A stretch of 64,000 nt of DNA from Peronospora farinosa. Its lineage: Eukaryota; Oomycota; Peronosporomycetes; Peronosporales; Peronosporaceae. Under the pieces are notes generated by a model that was not told the DNA's origin, searched no databases, and saw only the letters and a program-made list of their open reading frames with translations. Positions 10,091 to 21,814 of the stretch are shown one piece after another. Positions within the stretch are counted from its first letter, which is position 1; the number at the start of each line of letters is the position of its first letter. The translations under genes were made by a program, and so were the position numbers. Location: assembly GCA_947646735.1 (NCBI GenBank), contig CANTFK010000153.1:124001-188000 (forward strand), given 5' to 3'.

Positions 10091-12406
10091 ACATTCAAAG
10101 CCACCGTTGCTGGTGCTGGCTTGGTGACTCTTTTCTTCGTCCCCCTTGGCTACACCACACGACACGCGCCGTCGCTCCGGCGACCGCCCCTTTTAGACAA
10201 ACGGGCCGTTCGAGCGGCCTACCAGGACATAAACAACGGTACACGTTTGCTGCTATGCTGCATCAGCAATCCCGAGAGCGTCACCGCAGGTGGCCAGCCC
10301 CGTACAACCACCGGACCCAATCAAGCACCGGCGTTGCTAGCTAGGCTTAGGGCTACCAGACATCCTGCAACCCCTAAATGGTTAAGTAGACTCGTCTGCT
10401 TTTCTCTCTATTTACTCTTTTCACTCGTAAACTATATGTCGTTAAATTTCCGATATTTGTGAAAGGTTCGAAACAACATGTAGTATTGGAAAACTTGCTT
10501 TAAAGTGGCTGTCTTAACTGATACCTTCTCTAAACTGCTAAATCATTCTGGTCCCGACAACCTAATATACTTAAACTAGCCTCTAGTTATACGTACTTCA
10601 CTTATAATTGTCTTAACGGATCGACGCCTACGACCCCGTCAAAGAATAATGATTGCGTCGCTTTCAACTTCCGATATCGTAGTTCGACTCGCCATGAGCA
10701 TTGATGCAGAGCGCTCATTTCATCTAAAGTAGAACATTACGCATTCAATGACCCGATCGTGAGGATATCATCAAACACCATTGTTTGTCCCAAAATAATT
10801 TCGATCTCAAGACGAAGACAAACTCGCCATTAAACTTGAGTTGATTATGAAGTACGGATGATGATAGGAGAGAGCGAGGCCAGTAATGCATATGGTCTTG
10901 AAGGGGTATAGCCCAGAGCACAGCTGTCTTCTCAGCGTGACAAAAACGCTCCTCACCGACGTCAGGCTCCAGAAAAATGATGAAGCACTTTTTTCAACAA
11001 AGACTTTAATTTGACGTAATCTTCAACGACAAGGCGAAAATCCTTTAGAAAACTTGCCTCTACGTGATATCATTGGGACCGCAAAATCTCACTATGAAGT
11101 CTCACATGCAAAACGTGACTGACTTCGAGTCAGTCGCGCCGAAACGGCGACGTATTGCCAGCCCTGCAATGGGCCCACCTCCGCAGATGAAGCCTTGCGG
11201 AAGCGGTGAGCCTTACGGCAACAACTCGAGTATTTTAGAAGAAGGCGATCACGTGTGGGTCCCTCCGACAAACCAAAGTGGCGACGGACGCACCAAGCTG
11301 AATGACAAAGTACGGCGTCGAGACTTGATGACACTAAATTTACGAAATAGGTCTAAGAAATACTACAACAGCTGACAACTTGTCTTGACTAATAATTGCC
11401 TTTGGTTCGTAAGATATCACTTTAGCAAGTTCGTCTACATCGGCGGTTTCAGTTTAGAGTCGACCGAGCAGTATCAAGTTTTGTGTATTCCACAGGCTCA
11501 TTCATAACTGCAGCTCTTACGCCATCGAGGTTGTAGCCTCAACTTTAGCACTGCAATTCGTCCCTTACTTGAATAGTAAAGTTGAAGATGCTGTCATTTG
11601 TTGAGTCCACGCAAAACGAGTGTTGTTGTCAAAAGAGATTAACGCAATTTGTTTGAAGTACGTCATTGAGCGCGATCGTACGTGCTGACGTATTTGCCCG
11701 CAGCATACGCTAATATCTTTCACAAACAAAACGGAGAAAAACCCGAGCCGCATCACTTCATTGCTTGACTGTCTCCCTTTTACACCCGCTGGCTATTAAA
11801 CTCGCTGGCCATATTCATAACTCAAATCTTCTTTGCTCGAGAATAAACTTGGATTGTTCTGCTTGGAGAGTCGTTGCTGCAGCTCTGGAAATATTAAAGT
11901 TGCGCCTGGTCATTACGATGGAATGTTTACAGATGTTTATCTCAGCGTGATTGGTGCCAGATGGCATCCTTCATATTACAGCGCTGTCAAGTTGAAACAA
12001 AACTTAATGCAGCGTAAGGTTGCTTCCTGCAATTGCAATACTGCTTTTGATCAATAAAAATATCACTGATAGTGTGCAATGTACCTTGCAGTGTTCTATA
12101 ATTTCTATTATTGCGAAAATGTACATGATACTGAGAGTTGAACAAGCTGTTTGTAGACAAATGGCATAATCAAATTAAACATGGACAGAGAAACAAACTT
12201 TAGCAGCTGACAAGAGCACGTATTTCTGGCTGTCATAGCCGTCCCCCACTTGGTAATGCCAGATGGAGAGCCACATTGATCAAACAGATGTGACATTCGG
12301 CAAGCATGAAACCTCATCACTCTTGACTTAGCAACCTAGCAAGCAAAAGGCTTTGGCCTGATCCGTCGACAATCAATAGACCATTAAAAACACGTTTGTT
12401 GTTGCG
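10091..12406. other. Intergenic region with one unassigned ORF
   Basis: No conserved gene is seen. A plus-strand frame at 11064-11375 (103 codons) contains ILEEGDHVWVPPTNQSGDG, faintly like a myosin-type SH3 start, but nothing supports it downstream. A second frame at 10061-10462 looks non-coding. The interval otherwise has mixed composition without repeats that match elsewhere in the window. Confidence 0.4.
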
Positions 12407-14222
12407 ATGTCTCGACACCTCAGCTCGAAAGCAAGTTCGTCATGCTGGTACGCTATACTTAGCCGCCATTGTTCTTTACGTCTCGAACATCTTGTCATTA
12501 TTTCGAAGCACCAACTAACGTCTCACTCGCTTCTTTCCTCACTATAGGGAATTCGACCTGCACGATAACGGTGGCCACTTTCCACTGCCGGATGATTATT
12601 TCCCGGAGATCCGCCTTACGTCCGAGGAGATTAAAGAGTATGAGTCGCATATGGAAAATATCGTTAAGAATGCATTGACTGAGTACGACCTGCATGAGGC
12701 TAAAGGGTTGCATCCCGTCTATGATGCGCCCTGGACTCTTGTGAGCAACGTGGAAGGTCTCACTACGATCAAGAAGGAGACACATGATAGCTCTACAACC
12801 AGCCGGGCTCGTATTTTTGGTCGCATAAACGGCGACTACCGCCAATTCATTGACTTCTTTTACGCTGAAACGTCGGCCGAACTATTTGCGTGGAACCAGT
12901 TCATGTTTGGATACGCTACGGACGCTGCTGTGCTCAAAACTATTCACACTGCAGCGTCCAAGGAAAAGTGTTTATACATGGGCATCAAGTGGACGTGTTT
13001 GAACCCGTTGCAGCTTGTCAAGAAGCGAGACAGTTGCTACATGGAGTATCTTATCTATACAAAGGATTTACGAGGACGCGACGTGGGCATTCGTGTGACG
13101 TGGCCGCTCGACATCCCTGAATGCCCGGAGCTGCCGAAAAAGCTCAAGACGAAGCGTGTCCGACTGAGCACGGTTTGGATTTCCAGACCTGCTGACGGCA
13201 AGCCGGATGTCACCGAATTCTTCATGCTGTCGGAGAATAATTTTAATGGTCTTGCCGTCACCGCCAGCTACTACAGGCGCATGATGAATATTCTCATGAG
13301 CATGGCGGTCTTCGTCGATTCGCGACGAATTTTGATGCAGGGAGTAATGGCGCGGAATAGTTGGGCGAAGTCTGATTCCCGCAAAAGTTGCAGCGTTTGC
13401 TCGCGTAAGTTCGGACCGACTCGCCGCCGCCATCACTGCAGACTATGTGGAGACCTTATTTGTCGACGGTGTGCTATCGTCCGTGACGCTCCCAAGGACG
13501 AGGGAGCAGACAGTACGTCTAGAACGTTCGAGATCGTCAAGACAAAGTTTTGCATTATCTGTGTGACGAAGATGCGTAAATCTGGTAACAACATGTTGGT
13601 GCCGGTACCTACACTGAGCGGCAAGTTATCCGTAACCAACTGCATGGATCTACAACTCGATGATTTTTGCAGCTCGACTATCTCTGAGACTGAGTCTGAA
13701 GACGGCCACGCTCTTAACTTTTCAGAGACGGGAAGAAGCAGACGAGCGCGACCACTGCAAGTGTTGGCACAGCCAGCTGCGACCTTTACTCAAAGTGGAG
13801 GCAAGGCTTCTTACACGTGTAAGCTTGATGTGATGGATGACCAGTCCTTTTCTATTCTATCGAATTCGAGTATGAACGCTTACGAGCTTAATGAAGAAGA
13901 AGTGGCGGAGGTTATTGACACGACCGATATGATGCCGATTTCGTCGCTCGACTTTATAAAAAGTGGGAACTTACCGAACGAAGAGACAATGACGAGCTTA
14001 GGTAGTGGCTCAAGTTGGCCTTTGTTTGATTCCAAGAGCCCCCCTCGGTCGCTCGATCAATGTCTCGCAGAGCAGGAAGAGCTGCTGTGCCGCATGATGC
14101 TTTCGGCGAGTGGAATACGCCGTCGGAACGCCGTTGAGGACTTGGAAACCGAATGTTGTGGCTCTTCCGTTAATTTCCAGTCGACCCGGTCGCGTCCCGA
14201 TGTTACACTATATGGGGGCTAG
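12407..14222 (+). CDS. START-like and FYVE zinc-finger protein, paralogue 1
   Basis: Proposed as two exons: 12407-12447 (ATG, 13 codons plus two bases), intron 12448-12547 (GTACGC to TATAG) and 12548-14222, giving about 571 residues. The intron is inferred because the second exon reads in frame upstream of its first ATG (FPLPDDYFPEIRL, shared with the paralogue at 59106) and the phases fit. Residues about 90-280 form a START-like lipid-binding domain (FIDFFYAETSAELFAWNQF, MGIKWTCLNPLQLVKKRD). Residues about 295-360 form a FYVE finger: CSVC, RRRHHCRLCG, CRRC and CIIC give all four Cys pairs and the PI3P-binding R-R-H-H-C-R core. The C-terminal tail is acidic/serine-rich and ends with PRSLDQCLAEQEELL, conserved in the paralogue. 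FYVE domains bind PI3P on endosomes; the ligand of the START-like part is unknown. The large oomycete FYVE families are mostly uncharacterised. Confidence 0.8.
12448..12547 (+). other. Proposed 100-bp intron of FYVE paralogue 1
   Basis: GT donor at 12448 (TGCTG/GTACGC) and AG acceptor at 12546-12547. An in-frame stop at 12516 rules out simple read-through. The split codon TG+G matches the phase of the paralogue's intron. The donor is weaker than the GTAAGT in paralogue 2. Confidence 0.55.
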
Positions 14223-14540
14223 CTGCAGTCGACAAAAACAAATTTAACCTAGAAGTGTAATCAAAGTTGTTGATACAACAGCTTCGCTTCGGCGAGTGAG
14301 CTCAATGTTGTAAGATTTTGGAAAATTATCTTGGGCCATAATGTCACACGACCAACTTGGTCTGTTTAAAGCTGTAGTTTTACAGAAGAACTTGCATAAA
14401 GTAATAAATACCCTTGGACCACAGGCTGAGATTTCTAACTATAAACAAAGGACATGAGTTAGATCCAGACCCTTATTGAACAGCAGTTTTTTATAAAAAG
14501 TGAAAAACAATGTTTAGGGATGCATGCATTATATGATGTA
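14223..14540 (+). other. 3' flank of FYVE paralogue 1
   Basis: About 300 bp without an ORF or recognised repeat. It probably holds the 3' untranslated region and transcript end; several AATAAA-like AT-rich stretches occur (for example near 14400). Confidence 0.3.
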
Positions 14541-16500
14541 CAGTAGAGCCTGTCTAAATTAATTATACGTAAAAGAGTACCCCTCATAATTCAATCTATT
14601 TCGAGCGACGACTAGTCATTCATCCTAGAACGATATATAATTATTAAAGTACGAGGGTATTTACCCGTCGTTCCGACGGACATGGTTTCATGTTTTTAGT
14701 ACATATATAGGGGTGTTCCCGTCGTTTCGACCGATAGGTGCACAAATTTGACGCTGACCGTATATTGACTTAGGTAATTAATTAGTTATAAAGGTAATGT
14801 GTATGAAGGTCAATGTATACCTGTCGTTTCGAAAGTTAGGGTATCACCCGACGTTTCGACGAACATGGACTGCCTTTTGACCTGTAAAACCCTTAACATG
14901 CGTTAGTTAATTAGATTGACTGAGGTTAAAGATGGATATGAAGGTCAATGTGTACTCGTTTACTCGTCAATGTTTCATTTGATCACCCGTCGTTCTAACG
15001 GTACGAAGTTGCATATATAGGCATCTTGAACGCAGCGATTTGCTAGGGTGTATTCCGTCAATTCCTCGAATTTAGTACGCGAAGTCTTTGAAAATAGTTT
15101 CTTTCTTGAGTTTATATCACGTCGTTTCGATGGAACGCTGCTCGAAGTCGACGCTGCTAGGGTGTGTGCCTGTCGCTCCGACGGAAAGGACGGCGAGCTC
15201 TACGCTAATAGCATATTGTGCCATTTAGGGTGTTCACCCGTCGTACCGACGGTGCAAAGTAGGATGTATAGTCACTTTAATCGCAACGAATTGCTATGGT
15301 GTTCACCCGTCGTTTCGACGGTGTGCAGTAGTAATATAGGCATCATTTTTACTTTAGAATATCGGGTCGGCTAAGGTTATAGTGATGGGTATAAAACTCA
15401 ATGTGTACCCGTCGTTCCGTGCATTTTTATTTAATTATATAGCGAGATATAGCATGATGGACTAATGGACTTTACTATACAAATTTCAGTCATGATACCC
15501 ATTTCTATAGGTGGATGTCCGACAAAATAGATTGCTAGACCTCATTAATAATTCCTTATTAAAATAACAATGATTGAAATGGGCTTACGTTAATGCAAAT
15601 AAGTAATGGTAATCACCCGTCGTTTCGACGGATAGGTGCACATAATTTGCGCTGCCAGTATTTAAATGTATCACTTTCCTTAGAATATGAGGTTGCTTTA
15701 CGTAGGTGTGTACCCGTCGTTCCGACAATAGGTGCACAAATTATACGCTGACAGTATTTATATTTGTTACTTTCCTAAGAATATTAGTTTGCTTTACGTA
15801 AGTTGTATAGTCTGAAAGTTAATGAAGGTCGGTATATTAAACTATTTAATTCACTTTTGAATTTCCGGTTAAGTCTTTCTGGGGCGTTGTGTACCTGTCG
15901 TTCCCACGGAAACAGTAAGCGAAGTCTGTCTTCTGGTCTTCGTACCCATCATATCACTTCTATATACCCGATTCAATAAGGTAAAGGGATGGGCATAAAG
16001 GTGGATGTAAACCCGTCCTTTCGTAATGTATATTATCCGGTTGACTCAGATAAGTTAATAAGTATGATGCATTACATTTGAGTCGATTGTAACGGAATCC
16101 ACTTGAACCTGATCACTACGCTTGCTTTTGCCACGTTGAAGTGTATTAGTTGAGCCCTGAGTCCATGTTTTAAAAAACGAATCGAAAGCATGTGTCTCAT
16201 CTACTATTTTAAGAAAGCTGTGTTTGATATTGCAATATGTAATGATGAATACGAACATGTATGCGTGCCATCGCTTCGTATATTAGTGTTATAAATAGAA
16301 GCATGACATATGGACACTCCGTTATTGAGATCTGCACATGTAATAATTAATACAAATTGCAGAGCCAAAATGCAGAATCAGCCAATCCAAAATTGCAACA
16401 AAAACAGAATTTAGCCAATCCGAATGCCGGAAAAGGATCAAAGGGATAGACGGACAGACGGACAGTATTCTTTTATTATATAGATTATTTAGACAGATAA
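14541..16500. repeat. Cluster of degenerate CCGTCG-CGACGG hairpin repeats
   Basis: At least eight copies of (T)ACCCGTCGTTCCGACGGA or variants occur, for example near 14666, 14715, 14985, 15236, 15306, 15616, 15706 and 15890. Each contains the palindrome CCGTCG-n3-CGACGG, and many are preceded by AGGGTGT and followed by GGTGC or ACATGGT. Spacing is irregular (60-320 bp). The last 600 bp (15889-16490) are a full copy of a unit also present at 48405 and 50335, ending in GACGGACAGACGGACAGTAT and a TTTTATTATATAGAT tail. No protein-coding potential is seen. Confidence 0.7.
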
Positions 16501-16679
16501 TATTGTAACAGATTGGTAATGTACATTAGATTGTCGTTATTATCAATTAATTGCAGATTCCATTTATGGAATTATGTCAATAAATATCTATATATGTAAA
16601 AAATTGCTAATTCCACAACACTCTTTGCTAATTTTGCATTCACCGCTAGTAAATGCGAACGACGTAAATTTCAAAGTAA

Positions 16680-17424
16680 GGGAGAGTGCGGGTTCTGACG
16701 CAGTGGTGTGTTCGGATGTCCTTGCACCTATTACACCGGCGTCGAAGTCGGGATTCAAGTACATCGTGACCTTCATAATGATAAAGAGCGGGTATGTAAT
16801 GATCTAACCACTTCGCAAGAAGCGTATGATTTGTAACATTATAAATCTTACGCTGGAAAAGTCGAAATTGGGCCTTTACATCAATGTTTTAGTGCTGTTG
16901 TCAGCCCTAAAAAAAGTCGTAAATCTCATGTCATTAATGCGCTGCTCTTTGTATTTGGAAAACAAGCGTCCAAATTACGTCTACAAAGGGTCTCAGAGCT
17001 TGTACATCGCTCTGCGGACTTTCAAAACCTTTATATGGCTACATTTTCGTTCTTTCTCCTAGAAACTATTGACACGGACGAAGGTGACGCTGATACAGTG
17101 ACAGATAATGAGTGGCATACACTGTCGTCCCTAATTCCGACTTCTGGGTGTGTCACACGTACAACCACAAAAAACAATGTGATCAAGTACTTTGTAAATG
17201 AGAGACCTTAAATAAAAATACATACGTGACAAAGTTACTGCAAGAGAAAGGAATCGACTTGGATGATAATCGATGTGTTGAGCGCGCTAACACGTTACGT
17301 CCGAGATATCAAGATGTCTTCCGGGACGATGATAAAGGTACTAAGGAGCGACAGTGGTGACGAGTATCGAAACGCTGGAATGGACCGCTTCTGCAAAGCG
17401 AAGTCCATCAAGCAGATATACAGT
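16680..17424 (+). pseudogene. Copia-3 relic, left part (integrase)
   Basis: A decayed Copia integrase core is recognisable: VVCSDVLAPITPASKSGFKY followed by IVTFI and then, through frame breaks, the stretch up to FCKAKSIKQIY just before Copia-2. It continues beyond Copia-2 at 21815 (TVPYNHEQNGMAERM). No LTRs of its own were found, so only an internal fragment survives. Confidence 0.6.
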
Positions 17425-17647
17425 TGTTGAAAGTTGATGTTAAAAAGCATGAGTTCGATTAGCGCCAGCCGTCAATCTGGTCGGAGATAGTCAGTGCAAG
17501 ATGGTAGTAGACAAGTTGGCCAGCAACCATATGTCGTTGAGACGGTTGGAGCACAGACTTTTAGGAGAACGAGTGGCTAGTAAGAATAAATACAGAATCG
17601 TATTGTTCACCTACCGCTTCCTTCTCGCAACACGCATCTTGCCTACA
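17425..17647 (+). repeat. 5' LTR of Copia-2
   Basis: TGTTGAAAGTTGATG to CTTGCCTACA, 223 bp. The four differences from the 3' LTR lie in the first 22 bp. Confidence 0.9.
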
Positions 17648-17660
17648 GGTTATGAGCCCA
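17648..17660 (+). promoter_or_regulatory. Primer binding site of Copia-2
   Basis: GGTTATGAGCCCA starts at the first base after the LTR and is complementary to 13 bases of the initiator-tRNA-Met anticodon stem-loop as generally conserved in eukaryotes. The gag start codon (ATGGCTG) follows within 4 bp. Confidence 0.7.
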
Positions 17661-18900
17661 ATGGCTGTAGCCACCGAACCGACTACGAAGACACCAGGGG
17701 GTGTCCTGCGAGCATCGCCTGGACGCGGCTCGCCAGCGCGTGCGCCCACTGCACCCGCAGTCATAAATGATGGACCCGCTCGCGAGAGCGGGAAGCGAGA
17801 CGGTAAGATCCTCGCCGCGCTCGCCGCACTCACCGATCGATTGGCGAGCCTCGAGACGTCGCAGAGAGTGCGAGACGAAGAGGAGCGCATGCTCGAGTCC
17901 GTGGAGAGCGGCCTGTTCTCCTCGAAACTCGGCGCCAACATGCGCGGTCGACCAATGACGATTGACGCGATTGGAGACGCGGAGGAGAAGACACCGGCGC
18001 CGCGCGAGTACCAACGCGCGACCGATCCGAGCGCGTCGAGATTCGCATCGCTCGAGTCACTCCGCGCGCGCAGCATCGCAGCAGCGCGCACCAGCGTATG
18101 CGCCACCTCCATGGCGCACGCAGCCTCACCGACGCCGCAACAAGCCGCTCCACCGCAAGCTTATGTGCGCCCGCGCCTCAATGGATAAGGGATGCCGTCG
18201 GCAAGCCAGTGTAAGTTGAACATACGCAGGTTCGATGGTACAGAGCTGTACCGCGGACTCGGAAGCGGGTTATTCGACTGGGGGCGCACGTTTCTGCACC
18301 CGGTGAGCCTCGCGGAAGCGTCGTGTGGTTTTCGGATGGACCGAAGACGTCAAGGTCGACCTGCTTGGGCACTTTCTTGCCGGCACGGCTGAGAGGTACT
18401 ATCAAAAGCAGGTCCACACCTGGTGGATGCAGACACCCACACTGGAGTACATTATGAAACAGCTTCTGCGCACATTTAAGACGTCAATTACTGCAAGCCA
18501 GGCGATGAAGCTGTTCATGGCCAAGAAAGACGCACGACGCACCTAGGCTGAGCACTTCCTGTATATGGTCGCCGTCAACGAGGCGCCTGGTGGTGCCGAC
18601 TCGCTTGTTCTTGATAACATCGCCCACCACGCTTCTCCGGAGCTGATGAACGTGATGCGTTCCAAGTATGAACCCACGCGAGTCGACTACCTGCTCCACG
18701 CCGAGGAGCTGGCGCATTTCGCGCAGTCCATTGAGCATGGCAGTAGCGCAGTGGGTCGTGAGGTCGTCGCCGTGCACGTGGAAGGCAAACCCAAGAGCGC
18801 GATCACGTGCTACCAATGCGGGCGATCGGGACACATCGTGGCTGACTGTCGCGCGCGTGTCGTGCACGACGACGAGACACCCGCAAAGGGCGAAGGCGCC
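17661..18900 (+). pseudogene. Copia-2 gag
   Basis: It starts MAVATEPTTKTPGG and has a helical segment near residues 50-90 (LTDRLASLETSQRVRDEEER). A TAA at 18185 and a frame change near 18320 interrupt the core IRRFDGTELYRGLGSGLFDW ... [23 protein letters not shown] at 18544 follows. The frame then carries on to an intact zinc knuckle CYQCGRSGHIVADC (about 18810-18851). It is the homologue of the Copia-1 gag and is inactive because of the stops. Confidence 0.75.
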
Positions 18901-19221
18901 AGAATGATCCTCGCGCTGACCGAGAAGCGTATTGCGCCCACGAAGAAGCGCAACAGGAAGAAGAAGGGCTCTCGCGGCAAGGAAACTGTAGCGAGCAATG
19001 CAAGAGACAGAGCGCGAGCCATGGACGACTCATGCGGCTTCGTGCTTGCAACGAGCGACGTAGCACGATCCACGGGCGCCGACCGAGAGAACTGGATCCT
19101 CGACAGTGGGGTGAAGCAGCTAGAGGCATTTCTCGCTCACTTCGAGAAGCTCTTCGGGTTCAAGATCAACGTACTCCGCACAGATGGCGGCGGCGAATAT
19201 GCCAACGTGGACCTATTCTGA
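18901..19221 (+). pseudogene. Copia-2 protease-integrase deletion fusion
   Basis: The polyprotein frame reaches the protease active site NWILDSG and then passes in frame directly into the integrase core VKQLEAFLAHFEKLFGFKI, VLRTDGGGEYANVDLF. Compared with Copia-1, roughly 0.8 kb is missing: the rest of the protease, the GAG-pre-integrase zinc region and the first catalytic Asp of integrase. The join is exactly in frame. A TGA follows at 19219. Confidence 0.75.
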
Positions 19222-20099
19222 GAGCGCACGGGCGTCGCGCGCCAAGTATCGGAGGAGCGCAACCAAGCTTTAAACGGCAAGGCGGAACGAATGCACTGCA
19301 CAGTGCTGAATCTCGCGCGCAGTATAAAGTTTGCCTACTGACGTTCTGGGGAGACGCGGTGCAATACGCCGTGCACATCCTCAACCGAAGCCCCACGCGA
19401 GCAAACACAAAGAGAGCGTCACCACTCGAGGTTCTGACGAGCAGGACGCCGGATCTGCGCGAAATCGTCGTTTTCGGCTCCCCATGCGACGTGTACAGGG
19501 TCCCGGACAAAAAATCGCTGCTGCAGCGCTCGAAACGCGCCATCATTGTCGGCGTCAGCGAGGATACCAAGGGCTACAAGGTGCTGCTACAGCGTGACAA
19601 CAAAGTGGTCGTCACGCAGCACATCGAGAACATCGAGACGCGGACGGAAATGCAAAATGCGCAAATTCAGCGCGCGATGGACGTCGGCGATCGATCCGTA
19701 GACCTAGAGGAGCCGGACATACCAGCAGCAGCGGTGAACGATGGGCGCGCAGAGGGGAACAGCGCGACGCGGAAGAAGAGAGGAAAGCGATGGACGCGGG
19801 CGGCGTATGGAACACGCGGCGCGTCAAAACGCGCAGAACGGCTGCTCGTTAGGAGGAGGCAGCCGCGAGAGGAGAGTTGTAAACGCTATTTTTGCGCTCG
19901 ACCCGCTCAACTACGGACAGGCGATGCGCCAGCGGCAAGCGCGACGAGTGGGAGAAGGCTATGCAAAAAGCGATTGCCGCGCTCGAGGCCAAAGACGTCG
20001 GGAATCACACAAGGGACGCACGCGTTGCACACCAAATGGGTATACATGACCAAGACGGATGCGCAGGGCGACATCGAGCGGCTGAAGGCGTGATTGGTG
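19222..20099 (+). pseudogene. Copia-2 integrase C-terminal part and linker
   Basis: Integrase similarity resumes out of frame (NQALNGKAERMHCTVLNLAR near 19261, FWGDAVQYAVHILNRSPTRA near 19345, then VFGSPCDVYRVPDKKSLLQR). After a variable, charged linker the start of RT follows (HTKWVYMTKTDAQGDIERLK, near 20029). A TGA at 20091 and several frame changes break it. Confidence 0.7.
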
Positions 20100-20735
20100 G
20101 CGTGCGGCAACAGGCAGGTGCTCGGCGTCGACTACACGCTCACCTTCGCTGTTGTGACGGACCTGTCGACGGTCAAAGTGATCCAAGGCGCTTGCGGCGA
20201 CGTGGGGGAGGGGGTGCCTGCCAAGCACGGCGACATCTCCAACGCCTACGTCAAAGCCGGCAAGGAGCCACACCTATGCATCTTCCTTCAGATGCCGAGC
20301 GGCATGACGGTCTCGAAGGAGATGCTGCAAGCGCATGTCGTTGCGAACGCGAGCGAGCTGATTTTGGAGCTGAGAAAGAGCCTGTATGGGCTCAAGCAAG
20401 CAGGCCAGCTATGGAGCCAGCTGCTGCAATCGAAGCTTACTGCTGCTGTTTTCACGCGGTGCGAGAGCGACATGTGCTTCTACTGGAAGCGCGACGGTGA
20501 CGACGTCGTCGTTGTCGGCGTGTATGTCCACAATTTCCTCGCGACAGGTACGAGCGCGGCAGCGGTCGAGCGGTATTTCGAAAGCCTTGCTTCGTTGTCG
20601 ATTATGAACCTATGGTGGGTTAGCAAGTCTTTGAGCATGCGCTTGACGCACAATGTCAGCGCAGGTACACGCTCGATCAGGAGGAGGCCATCGGAGACCT
20701 CCTGCGCGACTACGGGCTCCCCGACGCCAATTTGA
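20094..20735 (+). pseudogene. Copia-2 reverse transcriptase
   Basis: RT motifs are in one frame: VACGNRQVLGVDYTLTFAVV, HGDISNAYVKAGKEPHL, LRKSLYGLKQAGQLWSQLL, and the catalytic box now reading YVHNFLATGT (about 20521-20550). The box should be YVDDLL, as in Copia-1, so both catalytic aspartates are replaced and the enzyme would be dead even without the later frame change. Confidence 0.75.
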
Positions 20736-20739
20736 CGTG

Positions 20740-21504
20740 GACGCCGATCGACGACAGCTGCTACGATCTGGAGGAGGGCGAAGCGGAGCTTCTTGGGACG
20801 CCAAGCGTGCGACCAGGAACCGACAGTGCGCTAGTTCCAGTCGTTGGTCGCCTCGCTGCTCTGGGTGGCGCGTTGCACGCGCCCCGAAATAGCGTTTACG
20901 GTACACAAGGTCACGAGGCGAGCACACGCGCCTCGACTGGCAGACTGGAAGCTAGCGAAACGCGTCGCGCGATTCCTCAAGGGTACGGCGGCGCTCAAGG
21001 TCGCGATGATTCGAGAAGACAACCCGGGTGCGGTGATGCGCCTAAAAGCGTTCAGCGACGCGGGTTTTGTCGGCGACAAGACGGACCGGAAGTCAATGAT
21101 GAGGCGGCATCGTGATGCTGAACGGGTTGGCCGTCAGCTGGGGTGCGCGGAAGAAGGGAGGCATATTCCTGTCGACGATGGAGGCGGAGTTTGTTGCGGC
21201 GAGTGAGGTCGCGCGCGAGCTGCTCGGGCTGCGTGAGATGTTGCGCGAAGTGGGCGTGGAGCCCAAACTCCCGATGCAGTTGCGAGTGGACAACCAAACG
21301 GCGATCGCGCAGATCGCGGGCGAGGCATCGTCGCTGAAGGCGAAACACGTGGATGTGCGCCTCAAGTTCCTGTGCGACTACTCGCGTCGCGGCATCATCG
21401 TGGCGGTTTACGTCAGGTCGGAGCATATGCTTGCAGACCTCCTCACAAAGGCGTTGGACGCGACGAAGCTCTCGACACTGCGCGAGCTCGTGCGCATCAT
21501 GTAA
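20740..21504 (+). pseudogene. Copia-2 RNase H region
   Basis: Two frames cover the domain: LLWVARCTRPEIAFTVHKVT, LKAFSDAGFVGDKTDRKSM (about 20847-21096), then MMLNGLAVSWGARKKGGIF, LSTMEAEFVAASEVARELL, LRVDNQTAIAQIAGEASS and AKHVDVRLKFLCDYSRRG up to the stop at 21502. A one-base change near 21100 separates them. The second half looks well preserved. Confidence 0.75.
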
Positions 21505-21577
21505 GAAAAGATCAAGGACGATCAAGGGCGTTCAAGGACGTTAGAGGGTGGAGAAAGAGAAGAATGGAGGCGTAAAT

Positions 21578-21586
21578 GAGGAGGAG
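21578..21586 (+). promoter_or_regulatory. Polypurine tract of Copia-2
   Basis: GAGGAGGAG directly before the 3' LTR, identical to the tract of Copia-1. Confidence 0.7.
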
Positions 21587-21809
21587 TGTTAAAAGTTGAT
21601 GTTGAAGATCATGAGTTCGATTAGCGCCAGCCGTCAATCTGGTCGGAGATAGTCAGTGCAAGATGGTAGTAGACAAGTTGGCCAGCAACCATATGTCGTT
21701 GAGACGGTTGGAGCACAGACTTTTAGGAGAACGAGTGGCTAGTAAGAATAAATACAGAATCGTATTGTTCACCTACCGCTTCCTTCTCGCAACACGCATC
21801 TTGCCTACA
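21587..21809 (+). repeat. 3' LTR of Copia-2
   Basis: TGTTAAAAGTTGATG to CTTGCCTACA, 223 bp, followed by the target duplication ACAGT at 21810-21814. Confidence 0.9.
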
Positions 21810-21814
21810 ACAGT

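Larger units (their letters stand above)
17425..21809 (+). mobile_element. Copia-2, Ty1/Copia retrotransposon with internal deletion
   Basis: Two 223-bp LTRs (17425-17647 and 21587-21809; about four differences by eye, 1.8%) are flanked by the 5-bp duplication ACAGT (17420-17424 and 21810-21814). Order: LTR, primer site, gag, truncated protease fused to integrase core, RT, RNase H, polypurine tract, LTR. It belongs to the Copia-1 family by protein similarity but has different LTRs. It is inserted in the integrase gene of Copia-3; removing it and one ACAGT rejoins that reading frame. Confidence 0.92.

Noticed and set aside
10061..10462. 133-codon plus-strand ORF
   Set aside because: It overlaps the minus-strand coding-like block at its start, has no recognisable domain and a composition like non-coding sequence.
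14541..16500. Helitron assignment for the hairpin repeats
   Set aside because: A hairpin and CTAG-like ends are suggestive, but no 5' TC / 3' CTRR borders between A and T could be fixed and no Rep/helicase sequence is present.
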